Position numbers and translations under genes: made by a program. The notes under the pieces are model-generated. The model was not told the origin of the DNA, searched no databases, and was given only the letters and a program-made list of their open reading frames with translations. Shown piece by piece: positions 12,210 through 24,380 of a stretch of 64,000 nt of DNA (its first letter is position 1; each line of letters opens with the position of its first letter). This DNA comes from Cokeromyces recurvatus (lineage: Eukaryota; Mucoromycota; Mucoromycetes; Mucorales; Mucoraceae): NCBI RefSeq assembly GCF_025118155.1, contig NW_026251397.1, positions 393,501-457,500 on the forward strand, in the 5' to 3' direction.

Positions 12210-12250
12210 TCTGACCTCCTTTCGGAGAACCGTGTTTAATACGGCGATTT
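12210..12250 (-). ncRNA. Candidate omega-RNA-like double hairpin 3' of the Fanzor remnant
   Basis: Directly after the Fanzor stop, reading on the minus strand, two hairpins follow each other. The first is CCGT-ATTAAAC-ACGG (12244-12230). The second is CTCC-GAAA-GGAG (12227-12216), with a GNRA tetraloop. The DNA is GC-richer than the AT-rich sequence that begins a few bases further on. In TnpB and Fanzor loci the guide (omega) RNA is encoded at or just past the 3' end of the nuclease gene, so the place and structure fit. No experimental or comparative support is available here. Confidence 0.35.
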
Positions 12251-12259
12251 ATGTAAGAC

Positions 12260-13963
12260 TTAACCTCTTTTAAACGGAAGAGGGCGCTCTCCATCTCTCC
12301 GAATCAACTGAGCAATCTTCATTATGTTTAAAGATGCATTAATATCCCTCTGCTACAGTGTTTGACATGTCTTGCAAACAAGAACACCACAGCCACGAAC
12401 ACCAGTAAAAAATCCAAAGTTCTTGTCATACATTTAGAGCATACTTGGGAGGTAAGATACTCATCGATGGTAACAACTATCAAGTCACCATTACTTTCTC
12501 TTCTCTTTAAAGTCTTGTAAAAGAGTTCAGTGACTCCACTTCTCAATCCCTTGTAGTGCACCAAATCTTTGCCAAACATTCCGGCCCCAAATACGACCAA
12601 GGGTAACTTTGATTTGTAGTTTTTATATTTAGTCTCTCTATCAGATACATTTGTATACATGCACTTTTTCAGTAAAAATAATAATAATACTAATTTACTG
12701 GGGTTTTTTTTTAACTACAAATACCTTGGAATACATTTCTTTTTAACTTCTTTTCCCTTTCTTTTCTTCTTGGTACCCCCTTTTTCTTCTTCTTCTTTTT
12801 GTTTTTCGCTTTCTTTTTCTTTTTGCTTCTTAAACTTCTGTTGTACTTTTTAGTTCCGTTCAGCAACATATTTACCATTAACTCTGGCGCCCTTTGGTTT
12901 CCTTGGTACAAGAAGAAACGGTCCTTTGCCGTAGCAGCGTTATAAAACTCGAACAGAGTATCTAAATTATTGAAAATATAAGTGGCATGCTGCAAGTACT
13001 TTTCTGAGTCAGAAGTCTTGTTGGTTGATATAGAGCCTTCTATGATGTTAATGCCATGCTCATTTTTTAGTCTGTTCAATTCAGAACTGAATCTTGTTGA
13101 ACCTGTCAAATGATAGTATTCCTTGGTTGTGCATCGTCGAACATCGCGGTCTAAATCAGTAACTGCAGTAAAAACGGTTTTTCTTCCAGGGTCAATTGCT
13201 ATTAGAAGACATGACTCTTCTACTTCTTGACTCTTAAAGTCATCGACTTTGAGGTGTATTTGGTTAACCTTGACAGCCATATCATTTTGATCATTTCGTC
13301 TTTTGTAGAACAAAAAATCAACACTGAAACCGTCTGATCTGATCAAGTTTCCAAACAACTGTCTATTTCTGCCATTTGGCATTATACTTTCAATTCTGGA
13401 AGTATGTTTGCTTTAATTATTATGATATCACCTTTTTTTTTTCAACTTACGTTTTAATTCTCAATGACTGGAACTTTAATACTTTAAAAAAGAGCCGAAG
13501 TTGGTCATTATAACCTCTTGGCAACTTTTCACGAGGAAGAAACGCAGATAATGCGTTTACTGACAAAGTTATAGAACGCCAGTGTAAGGAAGGTGTTGGG
13601 AGCAGACTAAATCGCCGCGGAAGAGACAGTCTTCTTACATCGTATTCATAATGGTTGTCGTGTTCAGATTCAATGATAGAGAGCAAGTGTATCAATAAAG
13701 GAGTAAATCTACCAGGGGATTCCGATAGAGTTTTCATTGTTACTTTGGTATTTAGAATGTCCCTCAGAGGCTGGCAAAATTGAACAACTTTTTGTCTTGT
13801 TGTATCATCATTTACAGTTTCACTTGTTGGCCACACTGGATTCCCTTGACAGATATATTGATAACAATATTTTACAGCAATATTATGAACGTCGTTTCGA
13901 TTCATACTCTATATTTATTTTTATAAAATTTGTTTAGTTCTTTATTACTATTTATATACATAC

Positions 13964-14029
<66 letters not shown>

Positions 14030-14870
14030 ACAAACATGATTTGAATCTTGTACCGAAGATAATAAATCAATCTATTTTCAAAGGTCTCGACGATTGCATT
14101 CTGATATGAGGTAGCTACCTCTGTACACGCCTCAGCCAGACATTGACTTGCACCGCTTATTAAAGCTACGGCATGGCATGCCTTAGGGTTTTCTCTTTTG
14201 AAGTTATCCCATTGCTGTAAAAGATTTGGACTGACTACAGTGCTACTGGTAGGCCTTTTGTTATTGACCAATTGGCATATAGTATACCAAACTTGTTGCT
14301 TAAAAATGAACCGTGGGGCAGGCTCATTGAGATTTTGTAAAATATAGTAATTTACAAACAACTTCGCTCTGTAGATAAGTTGTCTTATAGAATTGCAGCA
14401 GGTGATAATTTTTTTTTCTTTCAGGACACCTTTGTATTCTTCTTTGATACAATTATATCAAAAGGAAGCTTCCGCGTGTACGCAGTATAATTATATCCAA
14501 GGTTGAGAGCCAAGGTTTTCGCTTTTGATAAAATATAGAAAGAGCATTCAGGGGAGCCGTGCAGAGCTATGACCTGAAAGCTTACATCTTGAACAAACAA
14601 CTTTGGTACTGGCTTGTGTTTTCTGTCTTTTAGCATCCTTTTTAGCTCTTTTAACGTTTTCTGACTGTTTTCGTTTTTTATTAGTACTAGTGCCAACTAT
14701 TCATTAACAAATAAGTAGGTGTTTAACACCTTATTCTACATACGAACAACTATACCTTCGTCACCAGTCTTAGGTAAATATAATGAGCATTTTTTATAGT
14801 TTTTTGTTAAGTGTCCCTTCTGACCACAATCAAAGCTTGTGGCATCGATGATGTTATTGTTAATTTTGAT
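12260..14870 (-). pseudogene. Degenerate Fanzor (eukaryotic TnpB-like RNA-guided nuclease) gene
   Basis: Read on the minus strand, pieces of one gene follow in order. (1) Two zinc knuckles, CGQKGHLTKNYKKC near 14830 and CSRCKLSGH near 14590. (2) Helical N-terminal pieces (14361-14027 and 13905-13451). (3) RuvC-I, LIAIDPGRKTVF, with its Asp near 13195. (4) VVFGAGMFG near 12590, at the RuvC-II place. (5) IDEYLTSQVCSKC and, in another frame, VCKTC forming a Zn ribbon, then RDINASLNI (RuvC-III Asp) and a natural stop after LPFKRG at 12260. The order Asp / Zn ribbon / RDINASLNI is diagnostic for TnpB/Fanzor. Real introns survive (donor at 13450 with acceptor at 13396; another at about 14027-13909 filled by a 61-base T-run). 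Breaks: frameshifts near 14560, 14405 and 12420, stop codons near 14415 and 12355, and an unclear junction at 12660-12720. It is non-functional as it stands. Confidence 0.75.
13966..14026. repeat. 61-base T homopolymer in Fanzor remnant intron
   Basis: An uninterrupted run of about 61 T (A on the coding strand) lies between a donor near 14027 and an acceptor near 13909 of the Fanzor remnant, so it occupies an intron. It is among the longest homopolymers in the window. Exact length is prone to sequencing error. Confidence 0.8.
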
Positions 14871-16188
14871 TAGATATGTGCACTAATAATAATACTTGCT
14901 TGAAAGCTCATTCTTCTCTAGACGACTGTCATAAATAGCTTTTTTCTTGTTAAAAATAAATAATCGATGCATGTTTTTGTATAAAATAAGCAAAGATCGG
15001 TAAAGAAGGTAAAGAAAATGTGATATGTTTGTGGAAAATTTAAGGTTGCTTTGCACTTAAAAAAAAATTAAATAAAAAGCCAATAGAAATCGAGTGTAGT
15101 CCTTTTTTTTGGTAAATATTCCACTTATTAAAAAGGCTAAGGTCTTAAGAAAAAAAAACAAGAGCAACCTTTTGATATGGCATGTAAATTATTTCTCTTA
15201 CAGTGTTCATTATTAGCGACGTCATAACACTATCTTGAGTAACATCTTCTATTGTTCTGTCTGTCACAACTATCATCTGTTGGATGTAGTTTGAACGCGA
15301 ATCAATATAGAGTTGTTAGTTACGCAATAAGTCTGGACTCAACTGGGGCTAAATAATCATGCCTATATGTATATTATTTGGGAAATCTGGATTTCAGGAT
15401 TCTTTCTGTTTTCGTTTGGCTGATATATGATATAGTGAAAGTGCACGATATGAATTACATGTCATATCTGTGTATATTCTTTATTAATTGTTGGTGTATT
15501 TCACCACAATATTTACCAATAGCTGTATCTTAAATATGACTGTCAAATCTATACTTTCATATAACTGTACACACGTCGTCTCCCATGTATGTATACGTAC
15601 CCTAGAAATATCCGTATGTTAACCTAATTGACAATATAGAGTTTATTGGTCCCTCAAGGCAAAACCTTTTAAAATGAAAAACAACCTAATAGGAATCCAA
15701 CCATCTGATATTCACTAGAGCCATTTATGACACTTGACAAAAAGGTGTTAACAGAACCTTGTTCAAAAGGGATTAACACTGCCACAACTTTTGGTGGGCC
15801 TGTTTTATTAGCAGCTGAGCAATCCGTATCTTAGAAAAGAAAAGAAAAAAACCCCCCCTTACGCAACAGGCTTTTCTTTTCTTCTTTTTTTTTTTTGGAC
15901 TCATCTTATAGATAAAGGGGCCATCTAATATTCTCGATGTAGGTGCCAAGAATTGACTCTACAAGGTATATTTCGAATCCAGACATTTCTTCTAATCAAA
16001 TTCTTGTACTTTTCAATATTTTCTTTTGAATACTCCATGTATATAAAAGCGTACAAATTTGCTTGATCTCTTGGAAATTCTGTATGTACTTTGAGAAAGT
16101 AAAAGTTCGGAGCTTGGAGAGAATAAGGACTCTACTTTTTCTCGTATGATATTTGACTGTATAAATCTGATTATTTATTGAATAAGCT

Positions 16189-16247
<59 letters not shown>

Positions 16248-17413
16248 GGAGTCTCCTTGAGATATCAAAAATGATTTTTATTATTTATAACAAGAAAAAA
16301 CTTAATAAAAGAAATAGAAAAACCAAATAAACTAAAATAAAATATTAATCTACTTGGATAGCTATAATGCAGTCCAAGGTAGCAAGACTTCAAGTTATTA
16401 ATTATTAGCTTAAAGACAAATATATTACTTATTCTATTGACAAAAGGCATATTTATTTATGAAAATTAGATACATGACTATCTTCTAAAGGTTTATATGT
16501 TCACTAAATATGATTTATACCGAGAAAAAGTTTCATTTAAAAAGAAAAAAGTTCAGTACGATTGCACTGATCTTGGGTAAAGTTATGTAGTCACTTTAGT
16601 GAGTACTGTTAGTAAATAGTCAGTAAAAAATGTTTTACAAAATAATATTATACATCTTATTTTCAAAAAAAAAAAAAAAAAAAAAAATAACGTGTTATCT
16701 ATTCTAACATTTTTACTTCAAAAAAAAATGTATACTATGTAAGATTGTTAATTATATAATCCAGTGAGAGGAATTAAAGGTCGTCTGTTTTAAAAATAAC
16801 CGTTAAAGATACTTTATAAGCTTAAGGAGCATGATCAAGAAGTGGGGGAGAAAGAATAATCTAATTATAGTAGAATATCACATACGTAATAATAACAGTT
16901 ATTAGTTCAACTATTTAGCAGTGCCTCTCGTCAAGATAAAGAAGTTTCAACTCGGAACAAAAGGCTCCTTATTTTGATTTAGAAAAGAATACCGTTATTA
17001 TTCATTTCAGAGAATAATAGTCATAGTTATAATGTATTCTTTCTTTAGATTATTGTAAAAGATAGAACTTATTTCCTTTATTTTGTATGCCATTTCACAA
17101 AAAAAAAAAAAAAAAAAAAATTGACGTTTTACATTCTAGAAAACTCAGTCTTTATATTTTCTATTACTAAAATAGAGTGATACTATGTACGCATAGACAA
17201 TTTGGATGCTACTGCTAAAAATAGACAAGAACATAGTGCATGTTATAAAAAAAAAGTTTAATTTTTATTATTATTATTATTATAAACAATAATAAAAGAA
17301 GAATAAGGGGAAATCATTTATATCATTACAAATACCATAATTATGTCATTATCATATACCATCTAGATCCGTCTTATTTTTATGCTTACTTTTAATATTC
17401 ATCATTCCATACG

Positions 17414-17450
<37 letters not shown>

Positions 17451-18176
17451 TAGATCATTAAACTAAAATAAACTAAGCTAATAATAGAAAAAAGTGGATA
17501 TTTATGCTTATTAAAATAGATGATGACAGAAAAAAGATGCACATTTTTATTTTGATGAATATGTGCTGCCTTATTTTTATTTTTATTTTTTATTTTATTT
17601 TATTTTTTTTTTTTGGAAAATTTCGAATTGTCTAGATTTTTTTTTTTTAAAAAGATATGTTTAGAAGATATCGCCAAGAACAATAAATTCAATCAAAAAA
17701 ATGATTTTACTATTTGTTTAACATTACATAGCATTTGCAATAAAGTATTTTATTTACATTTATTGATATTCATTTTTTTTTTTATTTTTTATTTTATTTT
17801 TTTTTTTTATATGTATAAGATTAAACAATATAATTAATACAAGCAATGACAGTAGGATTTTTTTTTTAATAGAAACAAAAAAAAATTTTTTTTCTGCAAT
17901 AATTTAATCGGAGCCATTCTATATGATGAACTAGAATCCAATCAAAGTGTTATTCATGCTTATCTCGATTCTTGATTCGATATTCTTCTTTCATAACCAG
18001 CCAATAATTTCCTTAAAAGAAAATCTTGACCCTTTTTTTTTTGTCTCCGTTGCTAAATAGAAGATTATATAAAGAACAAATCCAAATGAAAAGACATACA
18101 AACTATTTTTATTTTAATTTCTATACTTTTTTTTTTTTTCATCTTTCCTTGTTTAAAGCAATTTTATATAAACAGA
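14871..18176. other. Gene-poor AT-rich block with coding debris
   Basis: No intact gene. Three minus-strand stretches keep an open, coding-like frame: about 15316-15167 (contains DRTIEDVTQDSVMTSLIMN), 15986-15906 (begins MSGFEIYLVESILGTY) and 15833-15673 (contains KVVAVLIPFEQGSVNTF). None was matched to a known family, and they may be older exons of the same mobile element as the Fanzor remnant. From 16 kb on the DNA is almost all A/T with homopolymers (A56 at 16191-16246; further runs near 16665, 17100 and 17420). The promoter of the GNAT gene at 18177 should lie at the right end. Confidence 0.45.
16191..16246. repeat. 56-base A homopolymer
   Basis: Uninterrupted run of about 56 A in non-coding DNA. 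A short frame that reads poly-Phe through it on the minus strand is an artefact. Confidence 0.85.
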
Positions 18177-18993
18177 ATGTCAATAGCTACTCAAATATTA
18201 AACGATCGACAAATTAGTCGAAAATTAACTGTAAACATAAATCAATATTCAGTGAATGTCCGCCCTATTATAAAAGGTAGAATAGATTTATATCTATCAG
18301 TATAAACATGAACTAATGTCTTTTTATTGTATAATAGGTGCAATTAAAGAAGCTGCTGGTACATTAACTGAAGCATATTCAAATAATGCAATTATGGGTT
18401 GGTGTGTACGTGGATTAGAAAAAAAGAAATACGAGGAATTTTTATATACATTATTTAAGAATATGATCAATGATGCCTCTATTCAAAGTCGTGATTTTGC
18501 TATTCAAGTTGAAGGCTGTAAAGGTGTTCTTACTTGGACTAATAATACAAATAGTCCCTCTTGGCCTCGAGTTCTAAATACTGCAAAACTTGCACGTTTA
18601 ATTGGTTGGGCTTCTGCTTTACGTGCGATTATGAAAGTAAGCCCTTCTTGTGATAAAATGAAACGTAAGATTATGTCAGATTATCCTCAATTTATTACAA
18701 TTGGTTATATCGGTATTTTACCTCATGAACAACATAAAGGTTATGGTACAGCTCTTGTTAATTATGTCCTTACTAAGGCGGATGAAGCTAAGCATCCTGT
18801 TTATGTTGAAGCCTGTAATCCGAATAGCGTCAAATTCTTTGAACAATTTGGATTTAAGGTCCAAGCCACAGTTTATATAGCTAATCAAAGTGATCTACCA
18901 GTAGCTCTTATGGTTCGATTACCTACTGTTTCTGGTGCTCCAGAACCTCTTCGTATCAGACCTGGAAGACGTAATACCGATAATTCCCTATAA
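18177..18993 (+). CDS. GNAT-family N-acetyltransferase
   Basis: Two exons, 18177-18276 and 18338-18993, give about 251 residues. The C-terminal half is a GNAT fold: the acetyl-CoA loop (LPHEQHKGYGTALVNYVL, with the Q-x-x-G-x-G/A pattern relaxed to HKGYG) and the later AxNPNSVKFFEQFGFK motif that ends most GNAT domains. The N-terminal part (AGTLTEAYSNNAIMGW) resembles the substrate-side region of fungal small-molecule GNATs. Substrate unknown. The start is the first ATG after a short T-rich leader; intron 1 is a clean GT-AG of 61 bases and preserves phase. No signal peptide or membrane segment. Ends in a basic tail. Confidence 0.87.
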
Positions 18994-19356
18994 TATATAT
19001 TATTCTATTAATTTATTCTATTTAATCCTTGTATATTTCTCCATCATTTTTATTTCATTCTGTACATATCATATAAATATATACATATACATATACATAA
19101 ATTTAAATTTACTGTTATTATTTTCCATATCTGATAAACCTTCATTAATATTTCAAAAATGTAGTAGATCGATAAGTCGCTATTTTAACATGATGATTTT
19201 TGAGCTTCTTTGAATGATCGCCATTTCTTTTTTGTTGATTTGTTATTGGTTGAAAGATCGATAAAAAAAAAAGGGATGATCGCTTCATTTTTTTTTATTA
19301 GCGGCTTCTTAAATTGAATAAAATAAAACAATCATCATCCTAATTTCTCTCTCTCT

Positions 19357-19397
<41 letters not shown>

Positions 19398-19991
19398 CTT
19401 TTTTTTTCTTTTTCTTTTTCTTTTTCTTTTCTTTTCTTTTTCTTTTTCTTTTTCTCAAGGCAAATTCTTAATAATGAATCCCACATGTCGAGATGGGGTC
19501 CAATTTCTGGAAGGGGGTAAACATGTTCGCGTATTTTACCATGGTAAAAGAGATCTGTCTCTACATGTGGACAATATTGATTTGCAGAGACTTGTTTGCC
19601 AGTGTAAAAGTGTAATACTAATTTGATCTTTATCATTGAGCATCTACCTCCATTTTTGAATTCTTTTCTTCTTCAAAGAAATATAAAGTTTCTTCTGTCC
19701 TGATTGTTAGTTCCTAATGATGTTGGTTAACAACAGCTTTAGCTACATTGGACTTGGTCAAATGTATCTTGACATTAGTTCATTCACTCTTCTATATTTG
19801 TGATCGTTGGTTCAAATATAAAATAAAATAAGAATAAAAGACAGGAACCGAATTTTTTTCTTTCTTATTTTCTATAAAAAGGGGTAGTCATAGAATAAAA
19901 GAGGTCATTGTCGGAGATATAATGTTAAAGAACAATAAGTGGAGTACATTCTTTTTTCGAGAAATTTATTTATATACAAAAGTAGCATCTT
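18994..19991. other. Intergenic DNA with CT/T-rich tract and a small coding-like fragment
   Basis: About 1 kb between GNAT and the convergent TRM8-like gene. It holds a pyrimidine tract (about 19345-19455) and, on the minus strand from 19636 to 19457, an open piece with coding character (YCPHVETDLFYHGK, then IGPHLDMWDSLLRICLE) that runs into the tract. This piece is not linked to any gene start or splice site that I could defend. It may be a transposon scrap. No family assigned. Confidence 0.4.
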
Positions 19992-21043
<1,052 letters not shown>

Positions 21044-21563
21044 TATGTTATTAAAGAAGTTTTTTTTTTTTTTTTCTTGTAAAAAAAATAAAATAAATAA
21101 ATTAGAATTAATAGTGGCTTATATACTTGTTTGTTTGTGACTATCGTTGTTATTCAAGCTATTGAATTATCTCCACCATCTTATTAGATCAGCTTTCATC
21201 CATTACACTTTTGAAATCTGAACAATGTCAATATATAAATCACTATTTTGTCCGTTGCAAGTCGTTTAATATAATACATATATATATATATATAAAAGCA
21301 TGTGATAGCTTTTAAAATAGATGCATACATATTTTATTTATTCAAATACGCATGTAGTAAATTATGCATATGCATTATGATTTATTTCTTGTTTTACAAG
21401 AGTTTTAACAGGCTTATACATGACTACTACTAGTAACAAATAGATTTTAGGAACCCCGCACATGAGAGACGTATTCTTTCTCTTTCTCCCTTTTTCTTTC
21501 TTTCTTTTCCTTTCTCTCTCTCTCTCTGTCTTTATATACAAACATATATTTCCTCATTTCAAG

Positions 21564-21925
21564 ATGACTGCTTCTACTACTACTACTACTACTACTACAG
21601 GTAACAATACTCGGAGTTAACAAGTACTACATCTAAGTAGATGATTGATATGATGAATGAATGCTTACTTACTTACTTGATTATTATCAATAAAGATGTA
21701 AGCACTACTATTAGTTTAGAAGATATGATACATTTGTTAGAATCTCTTAAAATAACTATATCTGATCACCATGAACTCCAACATTTGGCTCAGCTTGCAA
21801 AGGATGGTAAAGCCCTTGAACGAGATACACTAATGGATATGATAACAGCTATATTAGCTGCTGATACTGAACATCTCAAGGAATTAACGAATTCTATTGG
21901 TGATTTCGAAATTCAACTTAAATAA
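21564..21925 (+). CDS. Small protein of unknown function (about 88 residues)
   Basis: Two exons, 21564-21600 and 21696-21925, joined by a GT-AG intron in phase, encode about 88 residues. The first exon is mostly ACT repeats (poly-Thr). The second encodes a compact helical protein, with segments ISLEDMIHLLESLK and ERDTLMDMITAILAADTEHL, acidic and leucine-rich, ending in EIQLK. I do not recognise the family. The helix pattern could suit a coiled-coil or small adaptor subunit, but that is speculation. The only alternative start in this frame lies inside the intron. Its Kozak context (AAGATGA) is acceptable. It lies head-to-head with TRM8 (520 bp between starts) and tandem with GTR2 (448 bp gap). 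Confidence 0.6.
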
Positions 21926-22204
21926 ATTGTATTACCTTTAATAAGCTTTGTGATAATATAAAAAGGACTATCATCTTCTTGTACAAAGAAGTCCATTCAT
22001 CAATCAACTTATAGATAAAAAATAAATAAAAAAAGTAGTATAAAATAAAATAAAAGGGCATGATTCCTCTTCTTTTTTGAATGCTTTAGAGTCATCATCT
22101 TGGTCTTTTTTTTTTTTTCTGTTTATAAACAGATTGTAGCTCATAAGTCGCTCTAAACTTCAACACGAGCGATAATAATTTACAACAGCAAAGCCTATTA
22201 TTTA

Positions 22205-22242
<38 letters not shown>

Positions 22243-22373
22243 CCAATTACTTGGAGAATTTTTTTATTTTTATGAAAACAATGCATAACCGGAAATAATT
22301 ATTATTTTATTATTTATTATTATTATTATTTTTTTTTTTTTTTTTTTTTTCATTTTTATTATAATAGTTGAAT
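21926..22373. other. Spacer with T-tracts upstream of GTR2
   Basis: Non-coding, very T-rich on the top strand, with long T-runs near 22209-22242 and 22330-22350 and TTA repeats near 22300-22330. Likely carries the GTR2 promoter. No individual element recognised. Confidence 0.5.
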
Positions 22374-24123
22374 ATGGACGTAAGTTTTATTAATTGACAT
22401 TTCTATTTGATAGTAATAGTTTTATATATATTTTTTTTAGTTCGATTACCAAAATCCTACTAATGAATCTGATTTCATAACGTAAATATGATTACAACAG
22501 CCCTTTCTTTTTTATTCTTATATTTTCTATTTAATAGAGATACAATAGAGGAACATGCTTTGACTGACAAACCTCGCATCTTATTAATGGGACTTCAAAG
22601 GTTTTTATTTTATTTTTTTATAATAATAGATTCTGTTATTAAGTTTCTATATATATATAATTATTAGAAGTGGAAAGTCTAGTATTCAACGTGTTGTATT
22701 TGGAAAGATGCCACCTAATGATACTTTATACTTAGAAAGTACAACTAAAATTCTAAAAGAGGATATTACGTAAATGAATGGGCATTCATGGTTTAGCTCT
22801 ATTTTTTTACAAAGAAAAAAAAAAAAACTAAGATGTATATTTATTTATAGACGATCTTTTATTGATTTTCAAATATGGGATTTTCCTGGTCAAGTTGATT
22901 TCTTTGACGATATGACTTATGATCCTCAATACATTTTTGGAACAGCAGGAGCATTGATTTTTGTTATTGACGCACAAGATGATTATAATGAGGCATTACA
23001 TCGATTGTATACAACTGTTACAACAGCGTTTCGTGTTAACCCAAACATTACATTTGAAGTTTTGATTCATAAAGTAGATGGATTATCTGATGATTATAAG
23101 ATTGGTAACATATACCCATTAGCAGAGAACTTCAGATAAACTAATGGTTGTTTTTAGATACGCAGCGTGATGTACAACAAAGAATGAGTGATGCGCTTGC
23201 TGATGCTCAATTGGAATATATTCATTTAACATATTATCTTACAAGTATTTATGATAATTCAATTTATGAAGCCTTCAGCAAAATTATTCAAAAATTAATA
23301 AGAGAATTACCAACGTTAGAAAACCTGCTTAATGTTTTATGTTCAGTAAAAGAGAACACACATATTCAAATAGATAAACGTATTACTTACAGTTTTATAA
23401 TAATAGAATTCTGGTATTGATAAGGCCTATTTATTTGATACATTGACGAAAATTTATATTGCTACTGATAGTTCACCTGTCGATATGCAATCATATGAGT
23501 TATGCTCTGATATGATTGATGTTTGTATTGACGTTGAATGTATTTATGGGTAACTTTCACGCAAACAAAAGTAGATGTACCTTCTACTTTGTTCAACTAT
23601 GAATCCTCACATTTTCTTTAGGGCTCAGGGGAACAGTCCTCAAAATCTTTCTTTAATGGATACATCGGATCGTAATCAACCACTTTTATTGGATACTGCT
23701 GCTACTGCTGCTGCTACTACGACTACTACGACTACTACTACTTTCAATAATCAAAAGGAGAGTTCATCAGAACCTGAAAACTTCGAATGCGGATTATTAG
23801 AAAATGGTCAACAACAAACTGAAGAATTAATCGGATCAAGTTCAAACACGGATGGTGAAGCCTCAAGTTTAATCAAATTAGATAATGGGGATGTTCTTTA
23901 TATGAGAGAAGTGAATAGGTAAAAGAAAAAAAAAGAAAAAGAAAAAAGACGAATACCATTATTCAACGCATTTTTTTTTTGTTGTAGACTTTTGGTTTTG
24001 ATATGTCTTTTACGTCAAGATAATTTTGAGAAACATGGTTTAATTGATTATAATTTCCAATGCTTCAAGGAAGCAGTCACTGAAGTTTTTGAGTTTTCAA
24101 GGAAAAGAAATACCCAGCAATGA
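22374..24123 (+). CDS. GTR2: Rag-family GTPase, RagC/D-Gtr2 type
   Basis: Nine exons: 22374-22379, 22441-22481, 22538-22600, 22668-22769, 22851-23104, 23158-23345, 23407-23549, 23622-23918, 23988-24123; about 409 residues. Rag GTPases form Gtr1-Gtr2 heterodimers on the vacuole that report amino acids to TORC1. Visible: P-loop GLQRSGKSS split across introns 3/4, switch [23 protein letters not shown] in place of the usual NKxD (as in Rag proteins), then the roadblock-like C-terminal domain after [14 protein letters not shown] with SKIYIATD-like [12 protein letters not shown]. The seventh-eighth exon region carries an Ala/Thr repeat insert from GCT/ACT codons. The first coding exon is just ATG-GAC. 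One donor (22601) is GTTTTT, unusual. Assignment to Gtr2 rather than Gtr1 rests on HKVDG and the C-terminal segment. Confidence 0.92.
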
Positions 24124-24380
24124 TCAAAAAATAAAAGAGGAGTGTATTATTATTAAGTTTGTTCTATAAAAATAAATATAGCATATATGAATAATATTTA
24201 TAATGACTATATAGAATTGTATTTGGTATATATAAATGTAAGAATATATATGTATATGTATATATATTCGTTGTAAAAGTATTTATTTTTTTTTTTTTTT
24301 TTTTTTTTTGTTCGAATGTGGTGATACTGCAGAAAAGAAAGAACTTGCTACTATTTATTATATACATACATATACATACA

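Noticed and set aside
12659..12853. Plus-strand frame opposite the Fanzor remnant
   Set aside because: Antisense of a Lys-rich segment; Phe/Ser-rich product without motifs.
16265..16450. Short AT-rich frames in the 16-18 kb desert
   Set aside because: Phe/Ile/Asn/Lys-rich products expected by chance in AT-rich DNA.
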